Source: Pseudomonas rubra | Lineage (GTDB): Bacteria > Pseudomonadota > Gammaproteobacteria > Pseudomonadales > Pseudomonadaceae | Assembly (NCBI RefSeq): GCF_028656935.1 | Contig: NZ_JAMDGZ010000013.1 | Span: forward strand, 1-64,000 | Direction of reading: 5' to 3' | DNA: 64,000 bases | Shown: positions 47,008-55,645 of the stretch, in pieces | Layout of the letters: each line of letters opens with the position of its first letter | Position numbering within the stretch: position 1 is the stretch's first letter | The notes under the pieces: generated by a model | Seen by the model: the letters and a program-made list of their open reading frames with translations, nothing else | What the model was told of the DNA's origin: nothing | Database searches by the model: none | Made by a program: the position numbers and the translations under genes

Positions 47008-50000
47008 TCAGGTGTGCAGCGTTCTGCTCAATTGATAGATCAGCAGGACCAGCGAGTCGGCATTGGCCAGCATGATCCGCACGCGTTTTTTTACATCGCT
47101 GTAGAACGCCATGCGTGCATCATTCAGATCCCGTGCGCCTGTGATTTCGAGGATCAGGCGTAGGCCGCTACGGTCACTGGCCTGCAGGTCGCGCAGATGC
47201 CCGGCCGGGGTCTGCACGATGAACAGCTGGTTGGCCGGGGTGCGCACCGAGAAAGCATCCTGATGCAGCTCTTCGACCCTTGTCCGCTCCTCGCCCAGGA
47301 CCAGCCAGTCAGAGTAAGGGGTGGTGCCATCCAGGTAGCGGATATCCCGAGTTGCACAGGCTAGGTGAGAAAACTCGTGGAGCATTGTCATGGCCCGGGT
47401 CATGTCCGCAGCTTCCTCGGGACGATAGATCAGTTGCAATGGCAGATAGCTGCTGGGGCTGAAGTTGAAGAAGTCGTCCAGCAGAAACACTTGCCCGGAG
47501 TAGTCGAACGGCAGGACAAAAGCCAGAGTGCCGGCAGGCGCGCTAGCATCGGAGCCGAGGACGTAACGTTGCGAGCGCAAGGGGGAGTACTGCGTAGCCA
47601 GCATCTTGGCGAGCAGCTTTTGCACGTTGCTACGCACAAGTTCCAGAATGTCATCGGTCACCTGGGGCAGTTCGAAGAACGCTTTCAGGATCTGTGCGGT
47701 CTCGGGCGATAGCTGTGCGGCCGAAGCCCTGTCCAGGTTGCTGTGGCAGGTCACCAGGTGGTGCACGGCAATGCGATGGGCGTCGCGTATCTTGCGGGCG
47801 TGGCCGGGGAACAGGCGTTGGATCCGGCGCATGCCGACGGCCAGGATCACCGTGTCAGTACGAGAGGCGCGCCAACGGCTGAATCGACTGCTGAGGTGGC
47901 TCAGGGCCCCGCCGTACTCCAGCGGCAAGGGCTGGGCCGGGTCGATGAGCCAGCGTCTGTTGGTGCCTAGCAGCAGCCTTGGGCCGGGCTCGCCATCGCG
48001 TGTTTGCAGGTACCAGTGGCTGGCCGACTCGCGTGCGTGATAAATCCGGCTGTTGAGGTCGATAAAGCAGTCATCGCCTGTGAGCGAGCGATAGACCTGG
48101 GTCGAAGGGTCCAGTTGCAGTGGTGCCAGCTCCTGTCCCGGGGCTTCATAGTGCAGCAGTGTGGTGTCGTACTGCGCAAGCTTGCGTACGTTGTTCCAGA
48201 ATTGTGCCTTGGGCTCCCCTGAGCTGCTGTTCCCGTCGAGCAGCAGAGCCTGGACCAGGCCCAAACCCAGCTGGGCCAGTGCCTCACTCCAATGGCGTCT
48301 GCCGATACTGTCCAGCGCCTGCACGGCGGCCAGTTCCAGTTGCCAGACTGCCAGCAGGGAACCGAGCCTGCCCGGAAGGAACAGGCTGACGGTTTGCCAG
48401 AGCTCGCCAAGCAGCTGGGTGAATGCTTGCCAGCGAGCGCTGTCAGCAGTGATTAGTTGGGCCTTGGCCATGGCCTGCAACTGCTGTGCATTGTCCAGGA
48501 ACAACCAGTGCAGGATGTTGCCCTGGATCGGTTGCCGGACCAGCTGCGGTGGCGCTGGTCTGGGCCAGGGCAGGTCGAAGTCGGACTCGATGATGACCGG
48601 CAGGTGCGGCTCGCTGAAACCGCCATGGGCATAGCGCTTGCGTGTGTCCGGCGGCAGGCGTGACAGCAGCAATTGTTGCAGCGAGTAATCGGTTTTGAGC
48701 TGTTGCAGCAGGTCCTGCTCATGGCGGAACTGGCGCAGCGGGGCGCTCGCTTCATAGGGGCAGTAGAGTAGCAGCGGGCCTTGGCTTGTGGGGCCGATCA
48801 GGCACAGGCCAGGCACCGGGTCGGGGGTCAGTTCCGCGCATTGCAACACCAGCGGCATCAACTCGACCTTGCCACCGTCGACAGTGGCCCGGCTGCTGCT
48901 TTGCGGCATTAGCATCAGTTGCTCAATGCACGCCAGGCCGCGGTCATCCAGCGCTCCCTGCAGCCGTGCGCGCCAGGCAGTTTCCAGCAATTGGCCAGGC
49001 AACTGCTGGCAGAACAGCTGCAAGCGTTGCGTATAAAGCGCGTCGCTCGGATCGAAGGTTGAGCGCAGCAGCAACTGGTAGCGCCCACCGATATCCAGTT
49101 GCCGGACCAGGTTGCGCAGGTAGTGGGCGTTCAGGGTATTGGGCAACTGCACGCCAGTCGCCAGCTCGATATGCAGGATGGGGTTTTGCCAGTCATGGAA
49201 GTGGTTCTGGACGTAGCTCACCAGGGACTGGCGATTGCGTTCATAGGCAGCGGGAAACGCCGAGGGAATCTGGCCGATGGCTACGGGGGCGGCGATCCAG
49301 CGGTTGCTGGTCACTTGGATATCCTCAGCGCGCAGGCCGGCAGGGCCAAAATCCAGGTCCAGTTGCGTTTGCAAATGGTCACGGCTGTATTGCTCGAGTG
49401 TCGGTACCTCGAACAGATAGTCGCGTGCGCCGCTGCCACTGGCCAGGCTGCCGAGCAGCGCTTGCAGGTAATGTCGGCGCTGTGTTGAAGAGGCCTTGCC
49501 CAGCCAGTCGGGCAACTGGCTGCTTTGCTGCAGATCCAGGGCCAGGTCGCTCAGACGCTGCAGGGCCTGCAGGCCCCTGTCGAGGCTGCCGTAACCCTGG
49601 GCCAGGCGCTTCAGTTCGTTGGCTGGCAGGCCTGCAGCCACACCCTGTTCAAAGCCTGCGAGCAGGTCACTGTAGCGTTGCACCGTGGTGGCCGGCCCTG
49701 GGAAGGCAGACCTCAGCCAGGTCGGCGGCGGCCGTTGGGCCGTACCTGGCAGGCGCCGTTCCAGTGCCATGCACAGGCTCAATAGACGGCGCTGGTAGGC
49801 TTGGGTGTACTGGGCATCGCGGGCAACGATTTTCTCCAGCCGTAAAGGCAATGCCTGGGCGACCTTGAGCAGGCCCTGATCCACCACGACCCAAGGCAGG
49901 CGTGTGGCCAGCTCATCTGCGTCAGCCGATTCGGTGACCAGTTGATAGTGTTGCGTAACCGGCGCAGCCGCCTGCTGCGCCGCGACATAACGCCAGGCCA

Positions 50001-51675
50001 GGGCGTGCAGCGGCTGCGTGGCGTGGGCGGGAGTAGGACGCACGGTGATGGCGGTGAGTGGCAGTTGCGTTGCCAATAGGCCACCCAGGTGCAGTTGAAG
50101 CAGTGCCTGGGTGATGGCGCGCAATCCCGGGCGCTGGGTTTGCATATGGCCATAGTCGTCCAGCAACTGTTGCAGCAGCTTGGTATCGCTGCCGGTCGAT
50201 ACTGGGCTGGCCAGGCTGGCGGTGACCTGCTGCAGGACGCTCAACGAGGGACGTGTGGGGCTCAGAGGGGCGAGCTCGTCCAGTTGCGGGTCGAGCATGC
50301 TGCCCAGTTCACGTGCCTGCTTGAAGCAGGCGTGCAGGTCGATGCTGTTGGGCTGAGCCAGGCTGGCGGCCAGGCGCTGGCGTTGTCCGTCGAGCAGGTT
50401 GTCGACAAAAGGCTGCAAGCCCGACGCTGCCAGGGCCATCAGTTTGCTCTCGCCAAGCACCAGTGTGCTTAAGCGCAGGTGTTGCCCGGGTGCTGCGCAA
50501 TCGAGCCAGCGTGTGCGGGAAAGGGGAGCGTCGATACTCGCCAGCAATGCCTTGGCGCTGGGGAAGCGTTCTAGCCCATAGCGGGCACTGTAGGTGAAGC
50601 AAGGTTCGTCGTGGGGGTTGCTGGAGGCGATGACCAGCAACGCATCGAGGAAGATTGCAGGCTGATCTGCAGCCATCAACGCCACTGTGCAGGTGCGCAG
50701 CAAGGGTGTGTCGCCCGGATTCAGCCAGCTCGCCAGGTTTCGGTAATCCAGGCTGCCGAGTGCACCTTGTCGGTGGGCCTGCTCCACGACGTGCTGCAGG
50801 CGACAACGCAGCAGTGACGCCAGTTGCTCGCGGCGGCTGGGTTTGCCTGCCGGGGCATTCGACCAGTATTGCTCAAGGATACGTTGGCACTGCTTGGCCA
50901 GGATCTCGCGCGCGCGTTGCAGAGCCGTGTCAGGCGTTGTCTGGTCGCTGCTGGGGTGACCGTTGATGAACCATTGCCCGCTGAACCTGGCCTGCGGTTC
51001 ACGCAGCAGGTCCAGCAGCAGGTCGTCCAGGGGTGCGGGTGTGGTGGCGGCACTGGCATATGGGGCCAGGTAGCCGAACGAGGCCGGTCCTTGCGCGGCG
51101 CCCTTGAGGGCGCGATTGAGGGTGTTGCTGATGGCCTGTTCGGCCTCGGGCTGGTTGCTCAACAGCTGGTGCATCTGCCACAGCGCACGGTTCAGGTTGC
51201 TGTTGAGCGTGAGCATCAGGTGATCAAACAGCGGCAGGTCCAGCAGGTTGACCTGCATTTGGACGAACTGGCGGGTGGCCAACCACTCTTGTTGCTCCGG
51301 GGTGGCATAGCGTACATAGGCCAGTGCAGTGCTTGGCTGGCTCAGTTGCTTAAGTATTTCAGCCTCGGCCTGGTGGCGGTCGATGAAGCGCTGCAGGCCG
51401 ATATCCGGGGTGTAGAGAAATACCCTGGCGGCTCTGTCGCTGATGAGTACGCTGCTGTCCAGGGGCAAGGCCTGGCTCTCGGCGCTCAGGGCGTTGAGCC
51501 CTTCAAGCCGCCAAAGGTCGGTGGGCGCAGGCGTTCCAGTGGGGGAGGCGAGCAGAGGGAGCAGCCGGTACTCCTCGTCGTCGAGCAGACCGGCTGTGTG
51601 TGCCAGATTCAGATGCTGGAGAAAACCCGCGCGCAGGACATCACGGTGAAAACAAGGAAGATCGCGCAGTGGCAT
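47008..51675 (-). CDS. Giant toxin-like protein, dermonecrotic-toxin-type modules with C-terminal HExxH metalloprotease
   Basis: A 1555-residue protein without signal peptide. It resembles the large Pseudomonas DUF6543/dermonecrotic toxin family. The segment ACIEQLMLMP through LLLYCPYE (about 918-975) and PLRQF with the helices after it (about 979-1000) are typical. A related stretch occurs at the N-terminus (VFLYTP at 85-90, LQRF at 94-97). Hydrophobic helices occur near 1090-1150. The C-terminal part contains HEFSH (1433-1437), then Thr1442-Arg-Asp1444-x2-Tyr1447, like the T-x-D-x2-Y zinc site of aspzincin (M35) peptidases. An in-frame stop six codons before the ATG fixes the start. Likely acts on host or rival cells; the target is unknown and no immunity gene is evident. 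Confidence 0.8.
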   Translation of the reverse strand: MPLRDLPCFHRDVLRAGFLQHLNLAHTAGLLDDEEYRLLPLLASPTGTPAPTDLWRLEGLNALSAESQALPLDSSVLISDRAARVFLYTPDIGLQRFIDRHQAEAEILKQLSQPSTALAYVRYATPEQQEWLATRQFVQMQVNLLDLPLFDHLMLTLNSNLNRALWQMHQLLSNQPEAEQAISNTLNRALKGAAQGPASFGYLAPYASAATTPAPLDDLLLDLLREPQARFSGQWFINGHPSSDQTTPDTALQRAREILAKQCQRILEQYWSNAPAGKPSRREQLASLLRCRLQHVVEQAHRQGALGSLDYRNLASWLNPGDTPLLRTCTVALMAADQPAIFLDALLVIASSNPHDEPCFTYSARYGLERFPSAKALLASIDAPLSRTRWLDCAAPGQHLRLSTLVLGESKLMALAASGLQPFVDNLLDGQRQRLAASLAQPNSIDLHACFKQARELGSMLDPQLDELAPLSPTRPSLSVLQQVTASLASPVSTGSDTKLLQQLLDDYGHMQTQRPGLRAITQALLQLHLGGLLATQLPLTAITVRPTPAHATQPLHALAWRYVAAQQAAAPVTQHYQLVTESADADELATRLPWVVVDQGLLKVAQALPLRLEKIVARDAQYTQAYQRRLLSLCMALERRLPGTAQRPPPTWLRSAFPGPATTVQRYSDLLAGFEQGVAAGLPANELKRLAQGYGSLDRGLQALQRLSDLALDLQQSSQLPDWLGKASSTQRRHYLQALLGSLASGSGARDYLFEVPTLEQYSRDHLQTQLDLDFGPAGLRAEDIQVTSNRWIAAPVAIGQIPSAFPAAYERNRQSLVSYVQNHFHDWQNPILHIELATGVQLPNTLNAHYLRNLVRQLDIGGRYQLLLRSTFDPSDALYTQRLQLFCQQLPGQLLETAWRARLQGALDDRGLACIEQLMLMPQSSSRATVDGGKVELMPLVLQCAELTPDPVPGLCLIGPTSQGPLLLYCPYEASAPLRQFRHEQDLLQQLKTDYSLQQLLLSRLPPDTRKRYAHGGFSEPHLPVIIESDFDLPWPRPAPPQLVRQPIQGNILHWLFLDNAQQLQAMAKAQLITADSARWQAFTQLLGELWQTVSLFLPGRLGSLLAVWQLELAAVQALDSIGRRHWSEALAQLGLGLVQALLLDGNSSSGEPKAQFWNNVRKLAQYDTTLLHYEAPGQELAPLQLDPSTQVYRSLTGDDCFIDLNSRIYHARESASHWYLQTRDGEPGPRLLLGTNRRWLIDPAQPLPLEYGGALSHLSSRFSRWRASRTDTVILAVGMRRIQRLFPGHARKIRDAHRIAVHHLVTCHSNLDRASAAQLSPETAQILKAFFELPQVTDDILELVRSNVQKLLAKMLATQYSPLRSQRYVLGSDASAPAGTLAFVLPFDYSGQVFLLDDFFNFSPSSYLPLQLIYRPEEAADMTRAMTMLHEFSHLACATRDIRYLDGTTPYSDWLVLGEERTRVEELHQDAFSVRTPANQLFIVQTPAGHLRDLQASDRSGLRLILEITGARDLNDARMAFYSDVKKRVRIMLANADSLVLLIYQLSRTLHT

Positions 51676-51719
51676 CGGCAGGCCTCGTCAGTGCTCAAGG
51701 TAGGCCGGGATGCCAACTG

Positions 51720-51747
51720 GCCCCGGCGTCCTTCAGTCTGCCGGGGC
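51720..51747 (-). other. Stem-loop between the polyamine binding-protein gene and the toxin-like gene
   Basis: GCCCCGGC (51720-51727) pairs with GCCGGGGC (51740-51747). On the minus strand it sits about 25 bases after the binding-protein stop and 45 bases before the toxin-like ATG. Without a T-run it may be a weak terminator or an mRNA 3' end. Confidence 0.5.
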
Positions 51748-51773
51748 GCTTGTGCGTTGAAACACTACATAGA

Positions 51774-52853
51774 TCAATTGCCGGCCTTGATGCTGGTCCA
51801 GATCCGCGTGCGCAGGCGGTCGATCTTGGCGGGCATTGCCTCCAGGGCATACAGCGTGCCGAGCATCTCATCGCTCGGGTAGATCATGGTGTTGGTCTTC
51901 AGGGCCGGGTCGACCAGTGTGTCGGCCTGGAGGTTGCCATTGGCGTACTGCACGTGGTTGCTGATGTTGGCCATCACCTTGGGCTCAAGCAGGTAGTTCA
52001 TGTAGGCGTAACCGGCCTTTTCATCCGGCGCATCAGCCGGCATGGCGACCATGTCAAACCACATCGGCGCGCCCTCCTTGGGGATCGAGTAGCCGACTTT
52101 CACGCCATTGTTGGCCTCTTCGGCGCGATTTCTGGCCTGTAGCACATCACCGGAAAAACCCACCACCACGCAGACATCGCCATTGGCCAGGTCACCGGTG
52201 TACTTGGAGGAGTGGAAGTAGCTGATGTACGGGCGCACCTTCATCAGCAGATCCTTGGCCTTGTCGTAGTCCTCCGGCTTTTGGCTGTGGTGCGGCAGGC
52301 CCAGGTAATGGAGGGCAATCGGCAGCAGTTCCGGGCCGTTGTCGAGCACCGCGACGCCGCAGCTTTTGAGCTTGCTGATGTACTCGGGCTTGAAGATCAG
52401 GTCCCAGGAGTCAATTGGCGCGTTGTCGCCCAGTACGGCCTTGACCTTGTTGATGTTATAGCCGATGCCAGTACTGCCCCACAGGTAGGGAAAGCCGTAC
52501 TGGTTGCCCGGGTCGTTGACCTCCAGGGCCTTGAGCAGTACCGGGTTGAGGTTCTTCCAGTTGGGCAACTGGCGTTTGTCCAGTTGCTTGAGCGCCTTGC
52601 CCTGGATTTGCCGGGCCATGAAGTGGTTGGACGGGAACACCACGTCATAGCCTGAGTTGCCGGTCATCAGTTTGCCGTCGAGGGTTTCGTTGCTGTCGAA
52701 CACGTCGTAGGTCGGCACGATGCCGCTGGCCTGCTGGAAGTTCTTCAAGGTGTCGGGGGCAATGTAGCTGGACCAGTTGTAGATCTTCACCGAATCGGCC
52801 GCCTGGGCGACGGAGGCGGCCAGCAATAAGGGTGCGAAGAGCAATGGGCGCAT
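51774..52853 (-). CDS. Polyamine (putrescine-type) ABC transporter periplasmic binding protein
   Basis: A 359-residue PotF/SpuD-like protein. Signal peptide MRPLLFAPLLLAASVAQAAD, then KIYNWSSYIAPDTLKNFQQA, DVVFPSNHFMARQIQG and PYLWGSTGIGYNINKVKAVL, where family members place the ligand-stacking tryptophan and acidic residues. ATG 52853 is preceded by AAGGAA. No ATPase or permease gene is nearby, so it must share a transporter encoded elsewhere. It follows a cupin and an FAD oxidoreductase that point to polyamine catabolism. Confidence 0.9.
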   Translation of the reverse strand: MRPLLFAPLLLAASVAQAADSVKIYNWSSYIAPDTLKNFQQASGIVPTYDVFDSNETLDGKLMTGNSGYDVVFPSNHFMARQIQGKALKQLDKRQLPNWKNLNPVLLKALEVNDPGNQYGFPYLWGSTGIGYNINKVKAVLGDNAPIDSWDLIFKPEYISKLKSCGVAVLDNGPELLPIALHYLGLPHHSQKPEDYDKAKDLLMKVRPYISYFHSSKYTGDLANGDVCVVVGFSGDVLQARNRAEEANNGVKVGYSIPKEGAPMWFDMVAMPADAPDEKAGYAYMNYLLEPKVMANISNHVQYANGNLQADTLVDPALKTNTMIYPSDEMLGTLYALEAMPAKIDRLRTRIWTSIKAGN

Positions 52854-52908
52854 GTCTGGATTCCTTGCTTGGTCTGTTTGTTATCGAAGGAGGCAGGCGA
52901 TCAAATGA

Positions 52909-53250
52909 TCAGAAAATCAGCACGTAGGTCTTGCGCACGGTCTCTTGGATGTCCCAGATACCGGTACTGTTGGCCGGCAGCAGGATGGCGTCGCCGGCTT
53001 CGATGGTCAGCGGCTCGCCGCCATCCGGCGTAAAGGTGCAGCGGCCCTTGATGAAGTGGCAGAACTCCTGCTGGACGATCTGCCGGCGCCAGCGCCCCGG
53101 GGTACATTCCCAGATGCCGGTTTCAACGCCATCGCTGCGTTCAACGCAGGTGACCGAGGCGATCGAGACCGGCTCGCCGAGGGGGACGGCCACCGGGTTG
53201 GATTCGGCCAGGGTGACGCTGTCGGTGTTCTTGAACTGAGTAATGCTCAT
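52909..53250 (-). CDS. Small cupin (DUF861-type) protein
   Basis: A 113-residue single-domain cupin. The pattern GIWECTPGRWRRQIVQQEFC followed by HFIKGRCTFTPDGGEP and AGDAILLPANSTGIWDIQET gives a (S)-ureidoglycine aminohydrolase/EutQ-like cupin fold. Such small cupins often accompany PuuB-type oxidoreductase genes in Pseudomonas. The reaction is unknown. It lies 32 bases after the oxidoreductase and 55 bases before the binding-protein gene. Confidence 0.88.
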   Translation of the reverse strand: MSITQFKNTDSVTLAESNPVAVPLGEPVSIASVTCVERSDGVETGIWECTPGRWRRQIVQQEFCHFIKGRCTFTPDGGEPLTIEAGDAILLPANSTGIWDIQETVRKTYVLIF

Positions 53251-53282
53251 CGCGGTGAATCCTGTGCAGGGGGATCGAAAAG

Positions 53283-54689
53283 TCAGCGCATGAAACCTTC
53301 CATGAAGTCCGCTACGCCGCTGGCCAGGCGTCGGCGCCAGGGAGCGCTGGCCGGGTTGGCGAGGGTCTGGTCTTCATGGACGAAGCTTTTGATGATCGCG
53401 TTGTAGCCCAGCCAGCGGCAGGGTTCTGGCTCCCAGCCGGGCAGGCTGTACAGGGGCCGGTCATGGCTGGCCCAGGGCTGCTCGGTAAGCACGCCGCGCC
53501 GCTCCAGGATCAGCTCGGCCAGGGTTCGCCCGCCCAGGTTACTGGCGCCAACGCCTTCGCCACCGTAGCCACCGGCCAGGGCTATGCCTTGTTTGCGGTC
53601 GCAGAACATGTGCGGCTGGAAGCGCCGGGCCATGCCCAGGTTGCCACCCCAGGCGTGGGTGATGTTGACGTTCTTCAGTTGCGGGAACAGCTCGCCGAAC
53701 AGGTAGCGGCGCAGTTCGATTTCACTGTCGCTGAGGTCGAAGTTTTCTCGTAGGCGCCCGGCGAAGCGATAGCCGCCACGGGCGCCGAACACCAGGCGGT
53801 TGTCCAGGGTGCGCTGGCCATAGGTGACCTGGCGACTGTTCTCACTGAAGGCCTGGCCGCGGTCGAGGCCGATCTGCTCCCAGACCTGATCGGACAGCGG
53901 CTCGGTGGCCACCAGCAGGCTTTGCACCGGCATTTGATAGCGGCCCAGTGGCGGCAGGTTGACCGAGTATCCCTCGACCGCCGGCACCAGCCACTGGCAT
54001 TTGACCCGTGCCTGCGAGGTGCGTACCTCACCGGTGCGCCATTGGGTTACAGGGCTGTTCTCATAGAGTGTCACGCCCATGGCCTCTACCGTGCGGGCCA
54101 GGCCGCGCACCAGCTTGGCCGGCTGGATGGTGGCGACATTGGGGTTGAAGATTGCGCCAAAGGGGCGGCTGATACGCAACTGGGAGGCCAGCTCGCCGGG
54201 ACTCAGCCAGCGATAGTCGGCCTCGTTCAGGCCTTGTTTGTAGAGTTTGTTCAGGTAATTGCGCAGGCTGGTTTCCTGCTCGGGGTAGCGCGCGGCGCAG
54301 TACAGCACGCCACCTTTGCGATAGTCGCAGTCGATGCCTTCGCGTTGCAGTACCTGGGCGACTTCATCGGGAATGCCGTGCAGCAGGTCGTAAGCCGCAC
54401 GCCGTTGTTCGGCCGAGCAACCGGCGAGCAGGCGGTCTTCGCCCAGCAGATTGCCCATCAGCCAGCCGCCATTGCGTCCGGAGGCTCCAAAGCCTGCAAT
54501 CTGCGCTTCGACGATGGCGATGTTCAACTGCGGTGCCAGACGCTTGAGATAGTAGGCGGTCCACAGGCCGGTATAACCGGCGCCGATGATGCAAACGTCG
54601 ACGTCCAGGTCCTGTTGCAGCGCGGGGCGTGCGCTCAACGGCTCATCGAGTTGGTCCATCCACAGGCTGATACTGCGCCATGCCAGCAT
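53283..54689 (-). CDS. FAD-dependent oxidoreductase (PuuB/OrdL-like)
   Basis: A 468-residue amine oxidase of the DAO family. The start ATG 54689 is supported by GGAG seven bases upstream. FAD-binding motif VDVCIIGAGYTGLWTAYYLK, then GFGASGRNGGWLMGNLLGED, and C-terminal ALAGGYGGEGVGASNLGG. PuuB oxidises gamma-glutamylputrescine, and relatives act on other gamma-glutamylated amines. The neighbouring polyamine-binding protein supports an amine substrate, which is an inference. Confidence 0.9.
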   Translation of the reverse strand: MLAWRSISLWMDQLDEPLSARPALQQDLDVDVCIIGAGYTGLWTAYYLKRLAPQLNIAIVEAQIAGFGASGRNGGWLMGNLLGEDRLLAGCSAEQRRAAYDLLHGIPDEVAQVLQREGIDCDYRKGGVLYCAARYPEQETSLRNYLNKLYKQGLNEADYRWLSPGELASQLRISRPFGAIFNPNVATIQPAKLVRGLARTVEAMGVTLYENSPVTQWRTGEVRTSQARVKCQWLVPAVEGYSVNLPPLGRYQMPVQSLLVATEPLSDQVWEQIGLDRGQAFSENSRQVTYGQRTLDNRLVFGARGGYRFAGRLRENFDLSDSEIELRRYLFGELFPQLKNVNITHAWGGNLGMARRFQPHMFCDRKQGIALAGGYGGEGVGASNLGGRTLAELILERRGVLTEQPWASHDRPLYSLPGWEPEPCRWLGYNAIIKSFVHEDQTLANPASAPWRRRLASGVADFMEGFMR

Positions 54690-54749
54690 TGTTCGGCTCC
54701 ACATCAAAACGGTCTGTGGCGATCCTAGAAGCTTGCGGGGGGCTGTGTC

Positions 54750-55559
54750 TTACGTGCGTGCACGCAGAGAATTCTGCTTCACATAGGCTTTGGGCGACAG
54801 GCCGGTGTGCTGGCGAAAGCACTTGTAGAATGCCGACAGCGAGTTGAAGCCGGCGGCAAACGCCAGCTCGTCGATGGGCGCGACCGTAGCGCTGGCCCCC
54901 AGGCGGGTCAGCAAGTGTTGCAGGCGCGCCTGATTGACGTAGCGGTAGAAGCTCTGGCCGAGCACCTGATTGAGCAGGTAGGAGATCTGGTTGCGGCTGT
55001 AGCCACTTTCGCGAGCCACCCGTTGCAGGTCCAGTTCCGGATCGAGGTAGGGTTGCTGGCGCTGGAAGTACTGCTCCAGGTCCTGGGCCATGAAGCTCAA
55101 CTGGCGTGGTGACAGGCCCAGGCGGCTGACGGCCGGGCGCAGGTCATTGTGGCCGGTGTCCTGGCTGGGGGCACGGACCAGCGAGGCATATTCGTTGACC
55201 CGCCAGATCAGCCCGTCGCGCACGGTGATCGCTTCGCTGGACTGGAACGCCACCAGGCCCTCGCCACCGCGCAGGGTGACCTGGTACTGGATGAAGGCGG
55301 TACAGCCATCGACGCGGATGCGGTCGCTGTGGACGATGTCTTCATCGGCTTCGCGGGGCATGCTCACGCGCACGTACTCACGCAGCTCATCGAGGTGCAG
55401 GACACGGTTCTGGAAGAAATCGTTGTACTGGATATCGGGGTGATACAAGGCCATCACCCCGTCCAGGTCGCGATGCTTCCAGCACAGGTGGTACCGCAGG
55501 ACGGTGGCGGCGGTTTCCGGGGTTTGTTGCGGGCCGTCGGGGATTGGCTCAGGGGTCAT
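54750..55559 (-). CDS. AraC-family regulator with N-terminal SnoaL/NTF2-like domain
   Basis: A 269-residue protein. Residues about 15-130 look like an NTF2/SnoaL-type domain (YHLCWKHRDLDGVMALYHPD, RVDGCTAFIQYQVTLRGGEG). Residues about 165-265 are the AraC/XylS double HTH (LDLQRVARESGYSRNQISYL, IDELAFAAGFNSLSAFYKCF, GLSPKAYV). ATG 55559 is preferred over the upstream ATG 55595. It is transcribed toward the oxidoreductase-cupin-binding-protein genes and probably controls them. The domain pairing is unusual. Confidence 0.88.
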   Translation of the reverse strand: MTPEPIPDGPQQTPETAATVLRYHLCWKHRDLDGVMALYHPDIQYNDFFQNRVLHLDELREYVRVSMPREADEDIVHSDRIRVDGCTAFIQYQVTLRGGEGLVAFQSSEAITVRDGLIWRVNEYASLVRAPSQDTGHNDLRPAVSRLGLSPRQLSFMAQDLEQYFQRQQPYLDPELDLQRVARESGYSRNQISYLLNQVLGQSFYRYVNQARLQHLLTRLGASATVAPIDELAFAAGFNSLSAFYKCFRQHTGLSPKAYVKQNSLRART

Positions 55560-55583
55560 TGCGCGATAGTGATGGAGTGCCCG

Positions 55584-55641
55584 ATCGCGGGTCAAGCCCG
55601 CTCCTACAGTGTGCCCTGTGGGAGCGTGCTTGACCCGCGAT
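55584..55641. repeat. REP palindrome pair, GCGGGTCAAGCCCGCTCC variant
   Basis: Arms at 55584-55608 and 55617-55641 (cores ATCGCGGGTCAAGCCCGCTC and GGAGCGTGCTTGACCCGCGA) form an imperfect pair related to the elements at 6903 and 26678. It lies between the regulator gene start and the dppF stop. Confidence 0.88.
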
Positions 55642-55645
55642 ACAG

